64,000 nucleotides of DNA, taken from Fragilariopsis cylindrus CCMP1102 (Eukaryota; Bacillariophyta; Bacillariophyceae; Bacillariales; Bacillariaceae). The position numbers and the translations under genes were made by a program. Below the pieces are notes generated by a model. It did not search any database. It was not told the DNA's origin and worked only from the letters and a program-made list of their open reading frames with translations. Of this stretch, positions 44,268 through 56,600 are shown in pieces. The stretch is taken from NCBI GenBank assembly GCA_900095095.1, contig FMBT01000412.1, positions 62,001 to 126,000 of the forward strand, given 5' to 3'. Numbering within the stretch: position 1 is the stretch's first letter; every line of letters begins with the position of its first letter.

Positions 44268-44663
44268 ATGGCAACTACTGTAACTTTTCAAAACGGACCA
44301 TGTGGATGTTGTGGTGATTCAGGTAATTGCGAATCATGTTGTATCACAGCATGCTGTCCATGTTATTCATTCTATAAAGCAGCTGAAGATATTGGTGATG
44401 ATAATGGTGTATTATATTGTGTCGGTACATTACTTGGTTTTGGATGCTGTGTGTTAACTGTCTTAGGTGATAAGGTTGCACAAGAAGCAAATATTACGGA
44501 CCATGGTATGGGAAAATCTGCTATGTGTGCATGCTTTGAATATTGTGTCTGTTATTCCTGTGCTGTTGCGAATGAGGCAGCGTTAATTAAGGCAAAGAAA
44601 GATGCTGCTGTTCCAGCAGCACCTGTTGCTACTGAAGCTGAAAAAATGGACGATCGTGCATAA
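44268..44663 (+). CDS. PLAC8-like cysteine-rich protein
   Basis: 131 residues, ATG 44268, one exon. Cys clusters follow the PLAC8 plan: GPCGCCGDSGNCESCC, ACCPCYSFYKAAEDI, then a hydrophobic stretch VLYCVGTLLGFGCCVLTVLG, and CACFEYCVCYSCAVANEAAL with an Ala/Lys-rich tail. PLAC8/PCR proteins sit at membranes and act in metal or calcium handling or cell-size control in plants and fungi; a precise role here is unknown. The hydrophobic middle fits a membrane association. The leader carries an ACAA repeat. Strong codon bias towards a few codons suggests good expression, an impression only. Confidence 0.8.
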   Translation: MATTVTFQNGPCGCCGDSGNCESCCITACCPCYSFYKAAEDIGDDNGVLYCVGTLLGFGCCVLTVLGDKVAQEANITDHGMGKSAMCACFEYCVCYSCAVANEAALIKAKKDAAVPAAPVATEAEKMDDRA

Positions 44664-45696
44664 ATATTGTGTATTTTCTTCTATATTGGATGAAAAACAG
44701 AAGCTGCTGTTTTGCATGCAGCTTTATTATTTGTATCGTAATTAATTGAATGAGTGGAGTAGAGTGAAAGGAGAGTATACCGTACTGCAGTAGTTTGACA
44801 CAGCAGTACTACCGTAGTTGTAGTACCAAAAGTGATGAACGAAAACGGTCGTGGATAAATTATCTATTGGAGATAGAAATGCAGAAGAAGAAAAAAAACG
44901 AAAGACAATATAATTTGGTGTGGTCGGTCGGTCGAATGATTTTTTGATCTGTAGTTTACTATTTAAATTAGATTAAAACTCTTTAACTCATTATTTATTT
45001 ATTCATTTGAAATACATACACCGTACTCCTCTACTCTAGTATTCGACAAATAATAGTTATCCTATCTATCAACTATTTTGATTTTTCAGACATCTTTTAG
45101 ACAACTACTTTCTTTGTACACAACATCAAGGACTTCATCTGCGACGACTGATGTGTCGGCCACCGCCAAAAAAGATACCGTAGTCCAACAACGACAGAGT
45201 CAACGACGACGACGACGTAGAATCCTTCAGGAATATCAGTGATGATGGCGATGATGATGGTGTAGCGGCTATTACATGTACTGTTGATGTGGCTCTATCA
45301 AGGGTTTTCATTTGCCTTTGTGTTTGCCGATCGATACCGTCATATTCAAGGGAATATCACCCTCAGCAAAAAGTAATGTTGATTGAAGAGCAAATTGATA
45401 ATGATAAATCTTGTTCAATATAAGCAGCGATGATGATAATATTATCACAACCAGGGGTAATATCACAACATTATCTACAAGTATTACAATGAGGAGTATT
45501 TGACAATTTAGCATGTCTTCGACGATCGATAGTCTTATAGGTTATATCCGACTTCTTAACATATCATCATCAGTAACGAGAAAAAGAAAAAGAGGCACTG
45601 TCACTGTCTAAGATCAAAGAGAAACCTAATGATAATGTGACCGTGACGTCGTTGTCGTCGTCGTCGTCGTCGTTGTTGTCCATTTCTTCTTCGTTG
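44664..45696. other. intergenic with possible stray exons
   Basis: AT-rich. Between about 45110 and 45420 two plus-strand open stretches without clear starts (one ending RRRRRRILQEYQ, the next containing NISDDGDDDGVAAITCTVD) might be an upstream exon or a fragment of a gene; I cannot place them. Nothing else recognised. Confidence 0.4.
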
Positions 45697-46560
45697 ATGG
45701 AACAGCTACCACAAGCAATCCTCCTCGAAGTAATGTCATTTTTGTATGATGATTTGTCTTCAGTCCAAAATATTGTATGCTCCTCTAAAGTTTTATTACT
45801 GACAATTGATCATAGGGACATTATAATCAATCATATCCGGAAGGTCATATTGAATAATGGTGATAATTCGACAAACACGACAAACACGACGACGACAACA
45901 ACGTCAAGTACACGTAACAATATGTACTGTACATTGTGCTCAAATCCTGTGACTTATTCATATCAGGTGAAAGACTGCAATCATATAGCGTGTGGACGGT
46001 GCATATGGACAGGTACTAGTAGTGACGGTAATGATGGCACATATACGAGTACTAAGAACTGTAAGAATTATCAAATGCGATATAATAGTAAAATCCGATC
46101 CTGTCCTCAACGATGAAATGTAGAACAGAACCGATTAGTAGTAAACATACGTGCTTTTTGGTGATTGAGCCGAACCGACAATAAAAAACGGTTTCATAGA
46201 AATGACAAACGGATTCATATAAAGGTACAGCAGGATACTTTGGCAAAAAAGGTATCCAACAGTGAAAAGGACCAGTTTGACGGTAGAGGATTTCCAGGAG
46301 ATTTCAATGGTATGAAAAAGATAAAAGTTACTGATATTGATAATAAACCTTCGAATCTTGATGAATGGGATGTTTGTATGTGTCCTGCTGGTCTCAATTA
46401 TTCAGGATTTCCATTGGGTGCCGCAACTGACTTAACAGCTTCGATGCTATATGGAATCGATCAAGAAAATATAATAATCCTTCAACGTTGGAATCGATAT
46501 CATGATGATTACTGTGAAGAATATGAAAAAGAAGAAGAATATTGTATGATAGGATGGTAA
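45697..46560 (+). CDS. F-box/RING-like protein, frame disturbed
   Basis: ATG 45697 follows a TCG run encoding Ser in the upstream frame. The start MEQLPQAILLEVMSFLYDDL resembles an F-box. A RING-like zinc site follows: YCTLCSNPV, then DCNHIACGRCIW and a later SCPQ. The frame then stops at 46114, while the next frame reads KCRTEPISSKHTC and on, and from about 46165 the original frame resumes with a long open stretch to 46560 (FDGRGFPGDFNG, DVCMCPAGLNY). A missing base near 46112 and an extra one near the A run at 46184-46189 would explain it; an unrecognised intron is the alternative. If one protein, it would be a candidate ubiquitin ligase. The domain calls are by motif only. Confidence 0.5.
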
Positions 46561-46812
46561 TATTCACTGTTATTCGGCAGACTATGAACAGGGAAATTAA
46601 AAATAATAAACGTGAATATATATTAAAGATGGTACCAAATATGTTTTAGGTCCTACATTCTTCATCTTCTATTCTGATAGAAATCATATCACTGCAATTG
46701 CTGCTACTATAATTATATTGTATTTACACGCAAGTAGAGTTGCAAATCGCAGTAAAATCATCCTCGTCCACCATTCAGTAAGTTAGTGTTGTTGATAATT
46801 ACTTTAGTCAAA

Positions 46813-48516
46813 TTAGGAAGATAGTACAGTCATCGACTTTCGCAAAAGTAAAGCTGACTTGTTGGCAGGTTCTTTGTTCGATGATGATGGATACATTTCT
46901 TTCCATTGTTGAATCCAACGTATGAAGTTTTCAAGTTCTTCTTCCCGTACCTTCCTCACAGAGGGTGGATCCATAGGATGTGATGATCGTAAATCTAAGT
47001 GATGTGCACCATCATCAATGATCCGAACAATTATACTATCAGAAGCATGATGAGGAAGAGATTGTATCCCCGCTGCACGCCAAGGATCTAATTGACCACT
47101 GGTCAAAAAGATATTCGATCCAGCTTGGATATTGCTACTCATAAATGTCATTTCTTCCCAATCCGGTCGTGGTGTAACACCATCCCATCGATTTTGACAT
47201 CTCTTGAAATATTCTGTCTTGTTGGGTTGATATGGTAATTCAATATCGGTAATGCCATTTGTTGGCATCGGTTGATACACCTCAGTACAACATTGATAAC
47301 CCCATGCAATTCCAACCCAATCATCGTCGGTAAGAAGAAGATTGTGCTGTTGTTGTGTACGACGTTTCAACAACAATGTATCAGAAGTTGCAAGATTTTG
47401 TTGCTCGTTACGTGTAGCAGCAAATGATGATGATGACGACGACGACGACGATGATGATGATAATGATGATGATGACAACCAATCAAAACACGGCCCTGCT
47501 TGTCCTGTATGGTTATAATATACTTGTGCTGCTGCTCTCAAAGATGCCAGTGGTGATTTTTCGAGCAGCATATTCTCACATGCTACTTTAAACGGATATG
47601 CTGGTCCTGGATTATAGAAATTTGTTGGATACGGATATCCGTATTGAACCATAGTTTCAAGCGCACCTGAAATCCAACCATAAATTTCGTATGCCTGTTG
47701 TTCTTGTTGTTCTGGTAATGGAATATGACAAAGATTCAGTTCTTCTTGGACGATCTTACGTCCACTATTATCATTCTCATCTGAATTATCATTCATGTAA
47801 TGAAATAAATCTTTCCATCCTTTACGAATCAAATCAGGACAAGTTGTTGATACATTACCATATACGTCAGCAACAATTTTGGAAAATGCATTCGATTCTC
47901 GTAATAAATGCTTTAGGGGCGTTGCCGAACTAGCTAATGCACCCGCCCATAAATTAGGATTCTTTAATCGTAACCATAGTGCTAAATTCCCTCCATAACT
48001 TCCTCCTGCCACAATAAATGCTGTGTCCCGTTTCATTTGCCATTTTTCACGGATATGAACTGATAATGTATTGAAATCTGCCATAGCTTGTTCTACAGTC
48101 AGGTAGGAAATTTTTTGTGGAGATAATGCAATCTCCGGTGATCCAAATGGAAAACTTTTACCATAATATCGATGTTCAGCGAATACCACCATAGCTTCGA
48201 GTTGTTGAGCAGCCTCAAAAAGAAATCCACTATTCTTCACAAATTGATCAATTGGTGCTTCATTACCAGCATAAAAAAGTACTGGACTGCTACTATTGGC
48301 ATAATATTGATCATTGCAAAAGTACCGAAGAGGAAATTTAGCATCTGCTGTTGGTCGAAAATTGAAATGATCAACGATAGTATCAAAGTAATATTCTGTG
48401 ACGTTCGGATCAAATGTATCAACGAACGACGACGGCGAAATCGATAGTGCTTCTACCACCAACACCAACAAACCACCGAATATGAAACTTTTGTAGAATT
48501 GATAATATAACATCAT
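46813..48516 (-). CDS. S28 family serine carboxypeptidase (Pro-X carboxypeptidase / DPP7-like)
   Basis: Removes residues after proline; relatives work in lysosomes, vacuoles or outside the cell. About 567 residues from ATG 48516 (a TTG three codons upstream is not used). The N-terminus is a signal peptide (YKSFIFGGLLVLVVEALS). Family blocks: YYFDTIVDHFNF, VLFYAGNEAPI, EHRYYGKSFPFG, the nucleophile Ser in VAGGSYGGNLALWLRLKNP, Asp in TSGQLDPWRAAG and His in DDGAHHLDLRSSHP. A Ser run and a Gln run interrupt the region near residues 370-400 without disturbing the catalytic order. Single exon, clean frame. Confidence 0.92.
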   Translation of the reverse strand: MMLYYQFYKSFIFGGLLVLVVEALSISPSSFVDTFDPNVTEYYFDTIVDHFNFRPTADAKFPLRYFCNDQYYANSSSPVLFYAGNEAPIDQFVKNSGFLFEAAQQLEAMVVFAEHRYYGKSFPFGSPEIALSPQKISYLTVEQAMADFNTLSVHIREKWQMKRDTAFIVAGGSYGGNLALWLRLKNPNLWAGALASSATPLKHLLRESNAFSKIVADVYGNVSTTCPDLIRKGWKDLFHYMNDNSDENDNSGRKIVQEELNLCHIPLPEQQEQQAYEIYGWISGALETMVQYGYPYPTNFYNPGPAYPFKVACENMLLEKSPLASLRAAAQVYYNHTGQAGPCFDWLSSSSLSSSSSSSSSSSSFAATRNEQQNLATSDTLLLKRRTQQQHNLLLTDDDWVGIAWGYQCCTEVYQPMPTNGITDIELPYQPNKTEYFKRCQNRWDGVTPRPDWEEMTFMSSNIQAGSNIFLTSGQLDPWRAAGIQSLPHHASDSIIVRIIDDGAHHLDLRSSHPMDPPSVRKVREEELENFIRWIQQWKEMYPSSSNKEPANKSALLLRKSMTVLSS

Positions 48517-48981
48517 AGTTCTCAATGTTCATGAGCGGAGCAATTGCAACTAAACTTTGTTACCAGATAGACGATCAATCGATTTACTAAGGTGGACGCC
48601 TCTTACGTCCATGGCAACCATTTCGACAATCACAACAACATTAAAAAAAAAAAATCTTGCATGCAGTCGTGGATAAAAGGTGACGTTATGAAATTCAATA
48701 TTTCACAATAAAATTTGTTCTAGGAATAGATAATTTTCTGATAGAGAGCAACCGCAACAAACAGTACACATATATACTTAGAAATTCATTGCTCAGCTCA
48801 ACTTTTCGTGTTTTTTGTTTGGTGATATTAATACACATGAGAATAAAATAGGTATTGGCCTATTTTTTAGAAAATTTATACTGTAGTATAATTTAGTTCT
48901 CGGCAATAATTTAATACTAAATCACGTTCCGATAAAATTTGTATAAGAAGCAACAAGCAAGAATGAATGACAAACTCTTCC
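48517..48981. other. intergenic
   Basis: AT-rich upstream region of the carboxypeptidase gene. Nothing recognised. Confidence 0.5.
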
Positions 48982-50574
48982 TTAGTCACATAAAGTCATC
49001 ATGTTTTGGCCAATTTTAATAGCCAAACCGAACGAAATAATAAGCCAAAAACCATGATAAACAATTTGAACGTTCCTGTCTTCTTGTGTAGGATCGCTGC
49101 ACCAGCCAATGACCAGCCATTTAAGAATTGGAGATGATACTAGATCAGCAACTCTTTCACAGGCTGGTGATACTGGTTCTATAATAATAGGGGAAGCGAT
49201 GTTACCTAAGACGAAAATATCTGCTGGCTGTTGTTGTTGCTGGACCTTCTGCTGGATTTCGTCGGTGACTAATTCTATTGCCGTACTATATATACTTGTC
49301 CACCAAGATTCAAATTGTACTATAAATCCATCAAAATACTTGTAGTAAAAGTGAGACATACCAATGCAGACCAAATAGTACCCAAACATATTACATCCCG
49401 AGCTGACCATGGGTAACATCTGAATTCTCTTCCACAATCGGGTGTCAAAACTTCCACGTATAAGTCGATTCCTCATTTCCATTCTGAGCAAAGTATGGTT
49501 TTTGGTACTTGAATAGTCGAATGCAGATCCGTTGATACGTAGTAGACAACATCCAAAGAACGTTATAAGAATAATGAACATGCTATGGCTCATCAATTTT
49601 TCCATGAATGTATTATACACAATTCTCATCATCACCTCCCAAAAAGCGAAAAACGTAACATGCCCAAAAGTTGTAACGCATATCACATAAAAACATGGAA
49701 GTGTATGGTAAGCTTCGACTTGAATCATCCCAAGCCACACTCGCCATGTTTTTTCGTATCCTGACGATAACGATTTGTCTTCCTCGTGGTTCTCATTTTT
49801 ACTGTCATTCTTTCTATTATTGTCATTATCCTTGTCAGGATAACGCTTCTTGTATTTGGAAATTTCAATTTCACTGGCAACCTCTTCATTATTTTTTAAC
49901 AATCGAATGTAAGCGGGTGGTCGACCAACACACAAACGTTTCAATCGTTCTTTTCGAAGTGCCAGTTTTTTCTTCAATCTATCAATACCTTTACAATCCG
50001 AAACGTCTGATTCTTCTTCTACTTCATCATCAAATTCTTCTTCATCCGACCATGAACTTAAAAGAGAAGACACTTCTGACTCGTCATCATCATCAGCATC
50101 GACGCCTTCCTTATCATCATCAGATTGAGATTTCTGTTGAGTTTCACAGTTGTCTTCAACAGAAGTATGATAAGTGTCATTTGGTTGCGTTCTATTTAAG
50201 ACACCATTTTTTTGCTGTGCTATATTATTTGTGGTATTATCCTTCTTTTTGCTATTGTTGTTGTTATTAGCTTCGGGTAGCTTTCTTGTCTCAGTTACTG
50301 TCAGAGTTGGCGTTGCAGTATGTGTTTGGCGGTATTGTTGTTGTTGTTGTTGTTGCTGTTGCTGCTTTGATTCATTCTTCTGAGCGGCATCATTAGGCAT
50401 CGAAGACGAGGGTGAAACCGATGCCATCATCGGGGGAATTTTGCTATCATCACTATTATTCGAGGGAGACGATGGTAGAGTTTCTTCTACACATCGACGT
50501 TTACCGTTATTATCGCCTACCGCCACTACTGCCTGTCGTTTTTTATGTTTATGATTATTCTTCGAAGCAAACAT
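48982..50574 (-). CDS. hypothetical multi-pass membrane protein, 530 aa
   Basis: ATG 50574, one exon. The first 270 residues are charged low complexity with Gln and Asn runs, acidic tracts and LRKERLKRLCVGRPPAYIRLL. The second half has about four to five hydrophobic helices: CFYVICVTTFGHVTFFAFWEV, MFIILITFFGCCLL, MFGYYLVCIGMSHFYY, and WLIISFGLAIKIGQNM near the end. No catalytic or transport motif is recognised. The layout, a long disordered cytosolic N-terminus and a short membrane domain, is shared with the 490-residue protein at 38.7 kb but there is no sequence similarity I can see. It lies 237 bases from the retroelement's left LTR, with its 5' end facing it. Confidence 0.65.
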   Translation of the reverse strand: MFASKNNHKHKKRQAVVAVGDNNGKRRCVEETLPSSPSNNSDDSKIPPMMASVSPSSSMPNDAAQKNESKQQQQQQQQQQYRQTHTATPTLTVTETRKLPEANNNNNSKKKDNTTNNIAQQKNGVLNRTQPNDTYHTSVEDNCETQQKSQSDDDKEGVDADDDDESEVSSLLSSWSDEEEFDDEVEEESDVSDCKGIDRLKKKLALRKERLKRLCVGRPPAYIRLLKNNEEVASEIEISKYKKRYPDKDNDNNRKNDSKNENHEEDKSLSSGYEKTWRVWLGMIQVEAYHTLPCFYVICVTTFGHVTFFAFWEVMMRIVYNTFMEKLMSHSMFIILITFFGCCLLRINGSAFDYSSTKNHTLLRMEMRNRLIRGSFDTRLWKRIQMLPMVSSGCNMFGYYLVCIGMSHFYYKYFDGFIVQFESWWTSIYSTAIELVTDEIQQKVQQQQQPADIFVLGNIASPIIIEPVSPACERVADLVSSPILKWLVIGWCSDPTQEDRNVQIVYHGFWLIISFGLAIKIGQNMMTLCD

Positions 50575-50811
50575 TGTACGGTAGTTCGGATGCTTCTGTG
50601 ATATTTGTCAATGTCGACTGCTAGATCTCTATCTTGTCATTGTCTACAAGGTTGAGCTACTGGCTGTTGTAAGTTGATCTTTATGCTCAGTACGATAGTC
50701 GAATTGATATTCGATTTTCACGATCATTGCATCAATTTTAAAATTCTATTCTTGTTGAACGTGCACGAGTCGTATTCACTTACTGCACTTAACGTACATT
50801 CTACAGTCCGC

Positions 50812-50927
50812 TGAAATAATGGGAGTGTTGACGGACAGACCACTGTAGAATATTAACCACGTAATCTAAATCATAATTTAAAATATTATTCACTAACTAA
50901 TAGAACGACCATGTCGTACTATTTTCA
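50812..50927 (+). repeat. left LTR
   Basis: 116 bases, TGAAATAATGGGAGTG to ACTATTTTCA. Confidence 0.9.
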
Positions 50928-52021
50928 GTTTATCAGACCCATATAGTACTCTAACCATGCTAAGATTGCATAGGTAGTCTCTAATAAGGATGATGTATGC
51001 TTTGATTGATCGTTTTGATCAACAAACGGATGAGATAATTCATTTTGAATGAATTCCGTAAAAGCGAGTCGTATCGATTTTGCGATAAAATATAAACAGT
51101 ATATTCACGATAAAGTGATGATACCACACCAACACCAGCCATATGAATCGAACCGCATTCATGGTGTTGTGCTAAGGCTATATCTAATAGCTAAATACAA
51201 TAACAAGGTTCTGCTTCGAAACCAGATACCATGGTCATAATTAAAAAGACAAAGTATTTTGAAAATCAATCTAAAATAGAGCTAAAATAGACTCAATTTA
51301 AGCACTATCTTATACTTTAGTGTCAGGCTTGCGCTTCAATCGTTCAAGTCATACACAGAGCCCAATACAAACCAAAAAGGGCATATCAATGAAAAATTCA
51401 CTCGTAAGCCATACTTACTGATGTGTATCAACAAACAGTAACCTCAACTGACAAAATTAAGTCGCGTCTAGGGAAAATTTGATCACTCCTAAGCGTATTG
51501 AAGTTCAAAAATAGAATAGAAATCAAAGATACCACTTGATGTTACGCGCAATTGAAGTCATGATTTGATTTCGCGGGACTTCTAAGGGGTGGAATGTGGC
51601 AGGCTCGGATTAGCTTGTACTCCACAGGACGAAAATTTCAATATTCATGTATGTGCCCTGATACTAAACTGCGAATTGATACAGCTGAAAATCAATCCCG
51701 ATTCATCATTTGCGCGTTGGGCACTATTAACACACTAACACTCCTAATAATTGAGTGACTCCGTCCAAAACTAACGAAAAAGACAATGAATTTACTTAGA
51801 CTGAAAACTGTGCTGTAGAATTCTACAGCATTTGTACTAAGTAAATTAGAGCGAAAAACGAGAAAGCGAAATAACTGAAAATACAACCCAAAATTAAGGT
51901 ACACTTTTCTTCACTTTTCTTCACTCACTTTTCGAAACTTGTGGATAAACAAACACGTAATAAGTTTTGTAGAAGATATTAAACTACAAGTTAGTTTTAA
52001 TAATAACCATTAAACAACACA

Positions 52022-53632
52022 ATGGACAATGCAGCAATGAGGGGCCTATTCGGTCGGCTTGGCTTATCACCCCAAGCAGCACACTTCATGGTGCATGATC
52101 AATCGATCAATAGTTTAACTATACTAAAACGACTAACTGATGACTCTATTAAGGAGTTATGTCGTGTCTGTCGCAAGCCTGGTGGGATGATAGTTCATCC
52201 TAACGCAGGAGCCCCAGTCGCAGGTGGTGCAGCTGGTGCAGTTTACCCAGCTATGTATCCAAATCCTGGAATTGCTATTGCAGCTTTACATGCTGACAAT
52301 ATTAAGCTAGCCTCGTTCTATATTCGCACATGTGCAAATGTATCTAGAACGTGTGCCTTTGCTGATGTTACCCTTGGTAGCATCGAGACTATGCGAGACT
52401 ATAAGATAGAAATCGAAGCACAAGTCAACTTAAAGATTTCCGAAGCACCTAAGATCAATGCGAACAAAGTATTTGAATTCTTTACAGAGTTCGGCGAGTT
52501 CACACTTGATATGGTGGGTAGTGTATCGAAAATTCCTCTCTCTTATGTCTATCGTGAGAATGAAGGACCACTACCTGAGGCGTTGGAGCCCACTTTTGGA
52601 ACTGTCGGAAGTACGTTCGCGTCATTTAACCATGAACTGGTTGCGCGTGCACCAATCTTCCTTCCTGGAACAACGACATACACCCATTACTACACGCTCG
52701 ATCGTGTTGTTATTTGGAAGATTTTGTATGAGATTTGCTATGGTACTCCGTACTATACGTACATCAAAGCTCATCAGCAGTCACGAGATGGTCGTGCTGC
52801 CTACTTTGCATTATATACAGCATTGTTAGGAACCCAAGCCGTTGCGAATTATGCATCTAAGGCTGAAAATAAGTTACAAACTATGACACTTGATGGTGGC
52901 AGTAAGCGTAACTGGGGATTCGAGAAATATGTCTTAGCTCATATGGATCAACATACCATACTTGAGCATCTTAAGGTTATGAGCAATCATAGAGGCATCG
53001 ATGAAACATCGAAGATCCGTCTCTTTAGTCTTGGAATTACTGATCCCGGCTTGGATACAGTAAAGGCTACAGTAAGTGCGAATCCAGCACTAGACACTTT
53101 CGATAAGGTTGTCGGTACATACCGCACTTTCATTGAGTCAAAGAAACAACATACTAAAGAACAAAAGAGTAATGTTAATGTTTCTTCTGCAACCTCCTCT
53201 CGCAATGGCGGAGGTAATCGCACGCGTCAAGGAGACAAAACTGGTGGTGAAGAGGATGGATATGATCCCTCAGCCAATTATGATTCTTCTAAGATCGATA
53301 ATGGTAGGTATTATACCACCGTCAAATGGAATGGTTTGAAAAAGAACCAACGCAACTACTTGCGTAAGAATAGTAGACGCAATACCAAAAAGAATAGCCC
53401 ACACAAGGCAAATGTCAGCCAAGTTAAAACTGCTGTCATGAAAAATAAGAAGACTCTTAGCAAAATGAAGTCTAAAATCGAACAACTAGTTTCAGAATCT
53501 GCTATGGTTGAGCATTTATCTGATACTGACGACGATATGTTGATTGATGACACCGATTCAGATGATGGACCGGTGAAGAAGAAGAAATCTAAGAAATCAT
53601 CAAGCCTCAAAGTACCTCGTAAGAAACGCTGA
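52022..53632 (+). CDS. gag of the Copia element
   Basis: 536 codons from ATG 52022. The N-terminal pattern LFGRLGLSPQAAHFMVHDQS and LCRVCRKPGG is that of CoDi gag proteins. The C-terminus is Lys-rich; no CCHC zinc knuckle is seen. It is followed at once by pol. Confidence 0.85.
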   Translation: MDNAAMRGLFGRLGLSPQAAHFMVHDQSINSLTILKRLTDDSIKELCRVCRKPGGMIVHPNAGAPVAGGAAGAVYPAMYPNPGIAIAALHADNIKLASFYIRTCANVSRTCAFADVTLGSIETMRDYKIEIEAQVNLKISEAPKINANKVFEFFTEFGEFTLDMVGSVSKIPLSYVYRENEGPLPEALEPTFGTVGSTFASFNHELVARAPIFLPGTTTYTHYYTLDRVVIWKILYEICYGTPYYTYIKAHQQSRDGRAAYFALYTALLGTQAVANYASKAENKLQTMTLDGGSKRNWGFEKYVLAHMDQHTILEHLKVMSNHRGIDETSKIRLFSLGITDPGLDTVKATVSANPALDTFDKVVGTYRTFIESKKQHTKEQKSNVNVSSATSSRNGGGNRTRQGDKTGGEEDGYDPSANYDSSKIDNGRYYTTVKWNGLKKNQRNYLRKNSRRNTKKNSPHKANVSQVKTAVMKNKKTLSKMKSKIEQLVSESAMVEHLSDTDDDMLIDDTDSDDGPVKKKKSKKSSSLKVPRKKR

Positions 53633-53644
53633 GTCCGTTATCTT

Positions 53645-56600
53645 ATGCCTGTACATGTGACAATATCTTCTATAATGGATATTGAGGATGGAGAATCTTA
53701 TATTGATCTCGATTCGCACGCCGACACATGTGTGTTAGGCTGTAATGCTTTAAAAGTAGAAACCCCATATCCGGAAAGAACTGCAATAGTATCTTTTGCT
53801 GATCCTTCCGTGGGGACTGTAACGACACCAATACTTAGTGGAGCATTTTTATATACACACTATACTGGTTCTCAATACATATTAGTAATACACCAAGCTA
53901 TTTATCTAGAAAATATGAAACACTCCTTACTTTGTCCAATGCAAGTCCGTGAGAATGATATCATACTTAATGAACACCCAAAGAGTATGACTGAAAATCC
54001 GACTAGCGAAACACATGCAATGTCTGGAGTAACTGACACGAATGAACTACTTCGAATACCACTTCTTATTAGAGGTGTGACGTCGACATTTCATGTTAAT
54101 AAACCAACGTTAAAACAATACGAATTATTGCCACGTTTAACCTTGACCAGTGCAGATCTCACTTGGGATCCACAGACAAAGGAATATGAACTGGCAGAAG
54201 CTGCAATGCTTGATAACTATGGCGAATTAAAAGAGCCAGGGGACAGACCTGATAGATTTGTCATTAAATCGATAAGTGAAATCCCAATTACAACAAAACT
54301 TTCAGTAGCTGCATTGAATTCTCTATCAAGGAATGATCGCGCCACCTCTCAAGGTGAAGCAATACTTAACAGTATAGATCCTTTGTTAAATGAAGATGTA
54401 TTTGCTGATCTATTAAAAGAAAATAGGAATCTTTCTGCTACTTCAACGTCGAATCGACAAGGCTTATCAGCCGAAAAGTTAGCATCCACATGGAAGATAC
54501 CACTAAGACAAGCACAAAACACGCTGCGAGTCACAACACAAAGAGGTGTGAGGCATATCGCCAACCCTGCTATTAGCAGAAGGTTCAGAACAAACGATAG
54601 GATGTTACGGTATAGACGAATACCACATACTGTTTTCACTGACACACTTAAATCAACCGTCAAGTCTAAACGACAGAACCGATATGCTCAGATATACAGT
54701 ACTGACTTCGGTTATACCCGCGCTTATCCAATTAGAAAGGAGGCAGAGGCACATCACACTTTATCTAAGTTCTTCAAAGACATAGGCGTCCCTGACGTCA
54801 TGGTGATGGACGGAGCAAAAGCTCAAATACACGGTGACTTCAGACGTAAATGCACTGAAGCTGATTGTAAAACAAAGCAAACAGAACCATATACACCATT
54901 CTCTAATTCTGCGGAAGCAGCTATAAGAGAGGTAAAGAAATCGTCTGGAAGAAAGATGATGGAAACCCAATGTCCTAAGCGTATATGGGATGATTGTATT
55001 GAATTAGAATCATTCATTAAATCACATACTGCAGTAGACATTTGGCAATTGGAAGGTCAAGTACCCCAAACACGTATGACAGGTCAAACAGCTGACATAT
55101 CCCAATTCTTCGAATTAGGTTGGTATGATTGGTGCCTGTATCATGACTCAGCAATATCATTTCCTGAGGACAAATTAGTATTAGGTCGCTGGCTTGGACC
55201 ATCTATCGATATTGGCCCTGCCATGACTGGTAAGATACTAAAAGAAAATGGAAACACTCGACATGTGTCTACTTATAGACCATTGACAAAAGATGAGTAC
55301 CATGATCCTGTGAAAATAGAACAGATGAAACAATATACAATCCAAATCCATGAGGCTCTAGGACCAGCTGCAAAAGAATCAGATTTCGAAGATGAATTTG
55401 AAGAATTTGTAACTCCTATTAATAAACCTTATAAGGATAAAGATACGAAACCCTTTGAAGTACAAGACAGGGATGAGTATCAGGACTTCGATGCATATAT
55501 AGGTGCAGAAGTCCTACTCCCACATGAAGACTCGATGCGCACAGCTAGAGTTAGGGAAAGAAAAAGAGAAGCTGATGGCTCACTTAAGGGGACATCTCAT
55601 ATAGATGTTATGTTCGATACTAGAGCATACATTCTAGAATTCCCTGATGGTGCTGAAGCTGAATATACTGCAAATATTATAGCAGAAAATATGTATGCAC
55701 AGTGTAACGCTGATGGAGAACAATATCTATTGTTGAAATCAATCTGTGATCACAAGAAAGATGGCCATGCTGTCGAGAAGGCTGACGCCTACATAACAGT
55801 CAATAACCGAAAATCCCTACGCAAGACCACCAAAGGCTGGCTCCTATGTGTAGAATGGAAGGATGGTACAACAACTTGGGAGAAGCTTGCTAACCTAAAG
55901 GAATCAAACCCTGTAGAGGTTGCAGAATATGCTTTATCAGTCGGTATAGATGATGAACCTGCCTTCAAATGGTGGGTACCATATACTCTAAACAAAAGAG
56001 ACCGTATAATACTAGCGGTTAATTCTCGATATCACAAGAGAACACACAAATTTGGGTTCGAAATACCTAAGACAGTGCAAGATGCTTTCCTATTAGATGA
56101 TCAAAATGATAATGATCTATGGGCTAAGGCAATAAAGAAAGAAATGGGTAAAGTGCGAATAGCATTTGATATAAAACCACATGGTGAAAAAGCGCCTGTT
56201 GGATTTACCCATATTGGATGCCATATTATCTTTGATGTTAAGATGGAGAACTTCCAAAGAAAAGCTAGAATGGTAGGCAATGGTAATGAAACCGGAACCC
56301 CTGCTAGTTTAACATATGCCTCTGTTGTATCGCGAGAATCTGTAAGGATTGCTTTAACAATAGCTGCATTAAATGGATTAGAGGTGAAAACTTCAGATAT
56401 TGAAAATGCGTACCTAACTGCACCAACAACTGAGAAACTGTTTACAGTTCTTGGTGATGAATTTGGTGAAGATAAGGGCAAAGTAGGTGTTATCGTAAGA
56501 GCACTGTATGGCACTAAGAGTGCTGGAGCAGCATTTAGGAATCATTTAGCAGATTGTATGCTCAATATGGGCTATGACTCTTGCAAAGCTGATCCTGACG

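Noticed and set aside
16274-46116. Altered genetic code with TGA as a sense codon
   Set aside because: TGA ends the TilS frame and others in the right place; internal TGA cases are isolated and the one at 46114 goes with a frame change.
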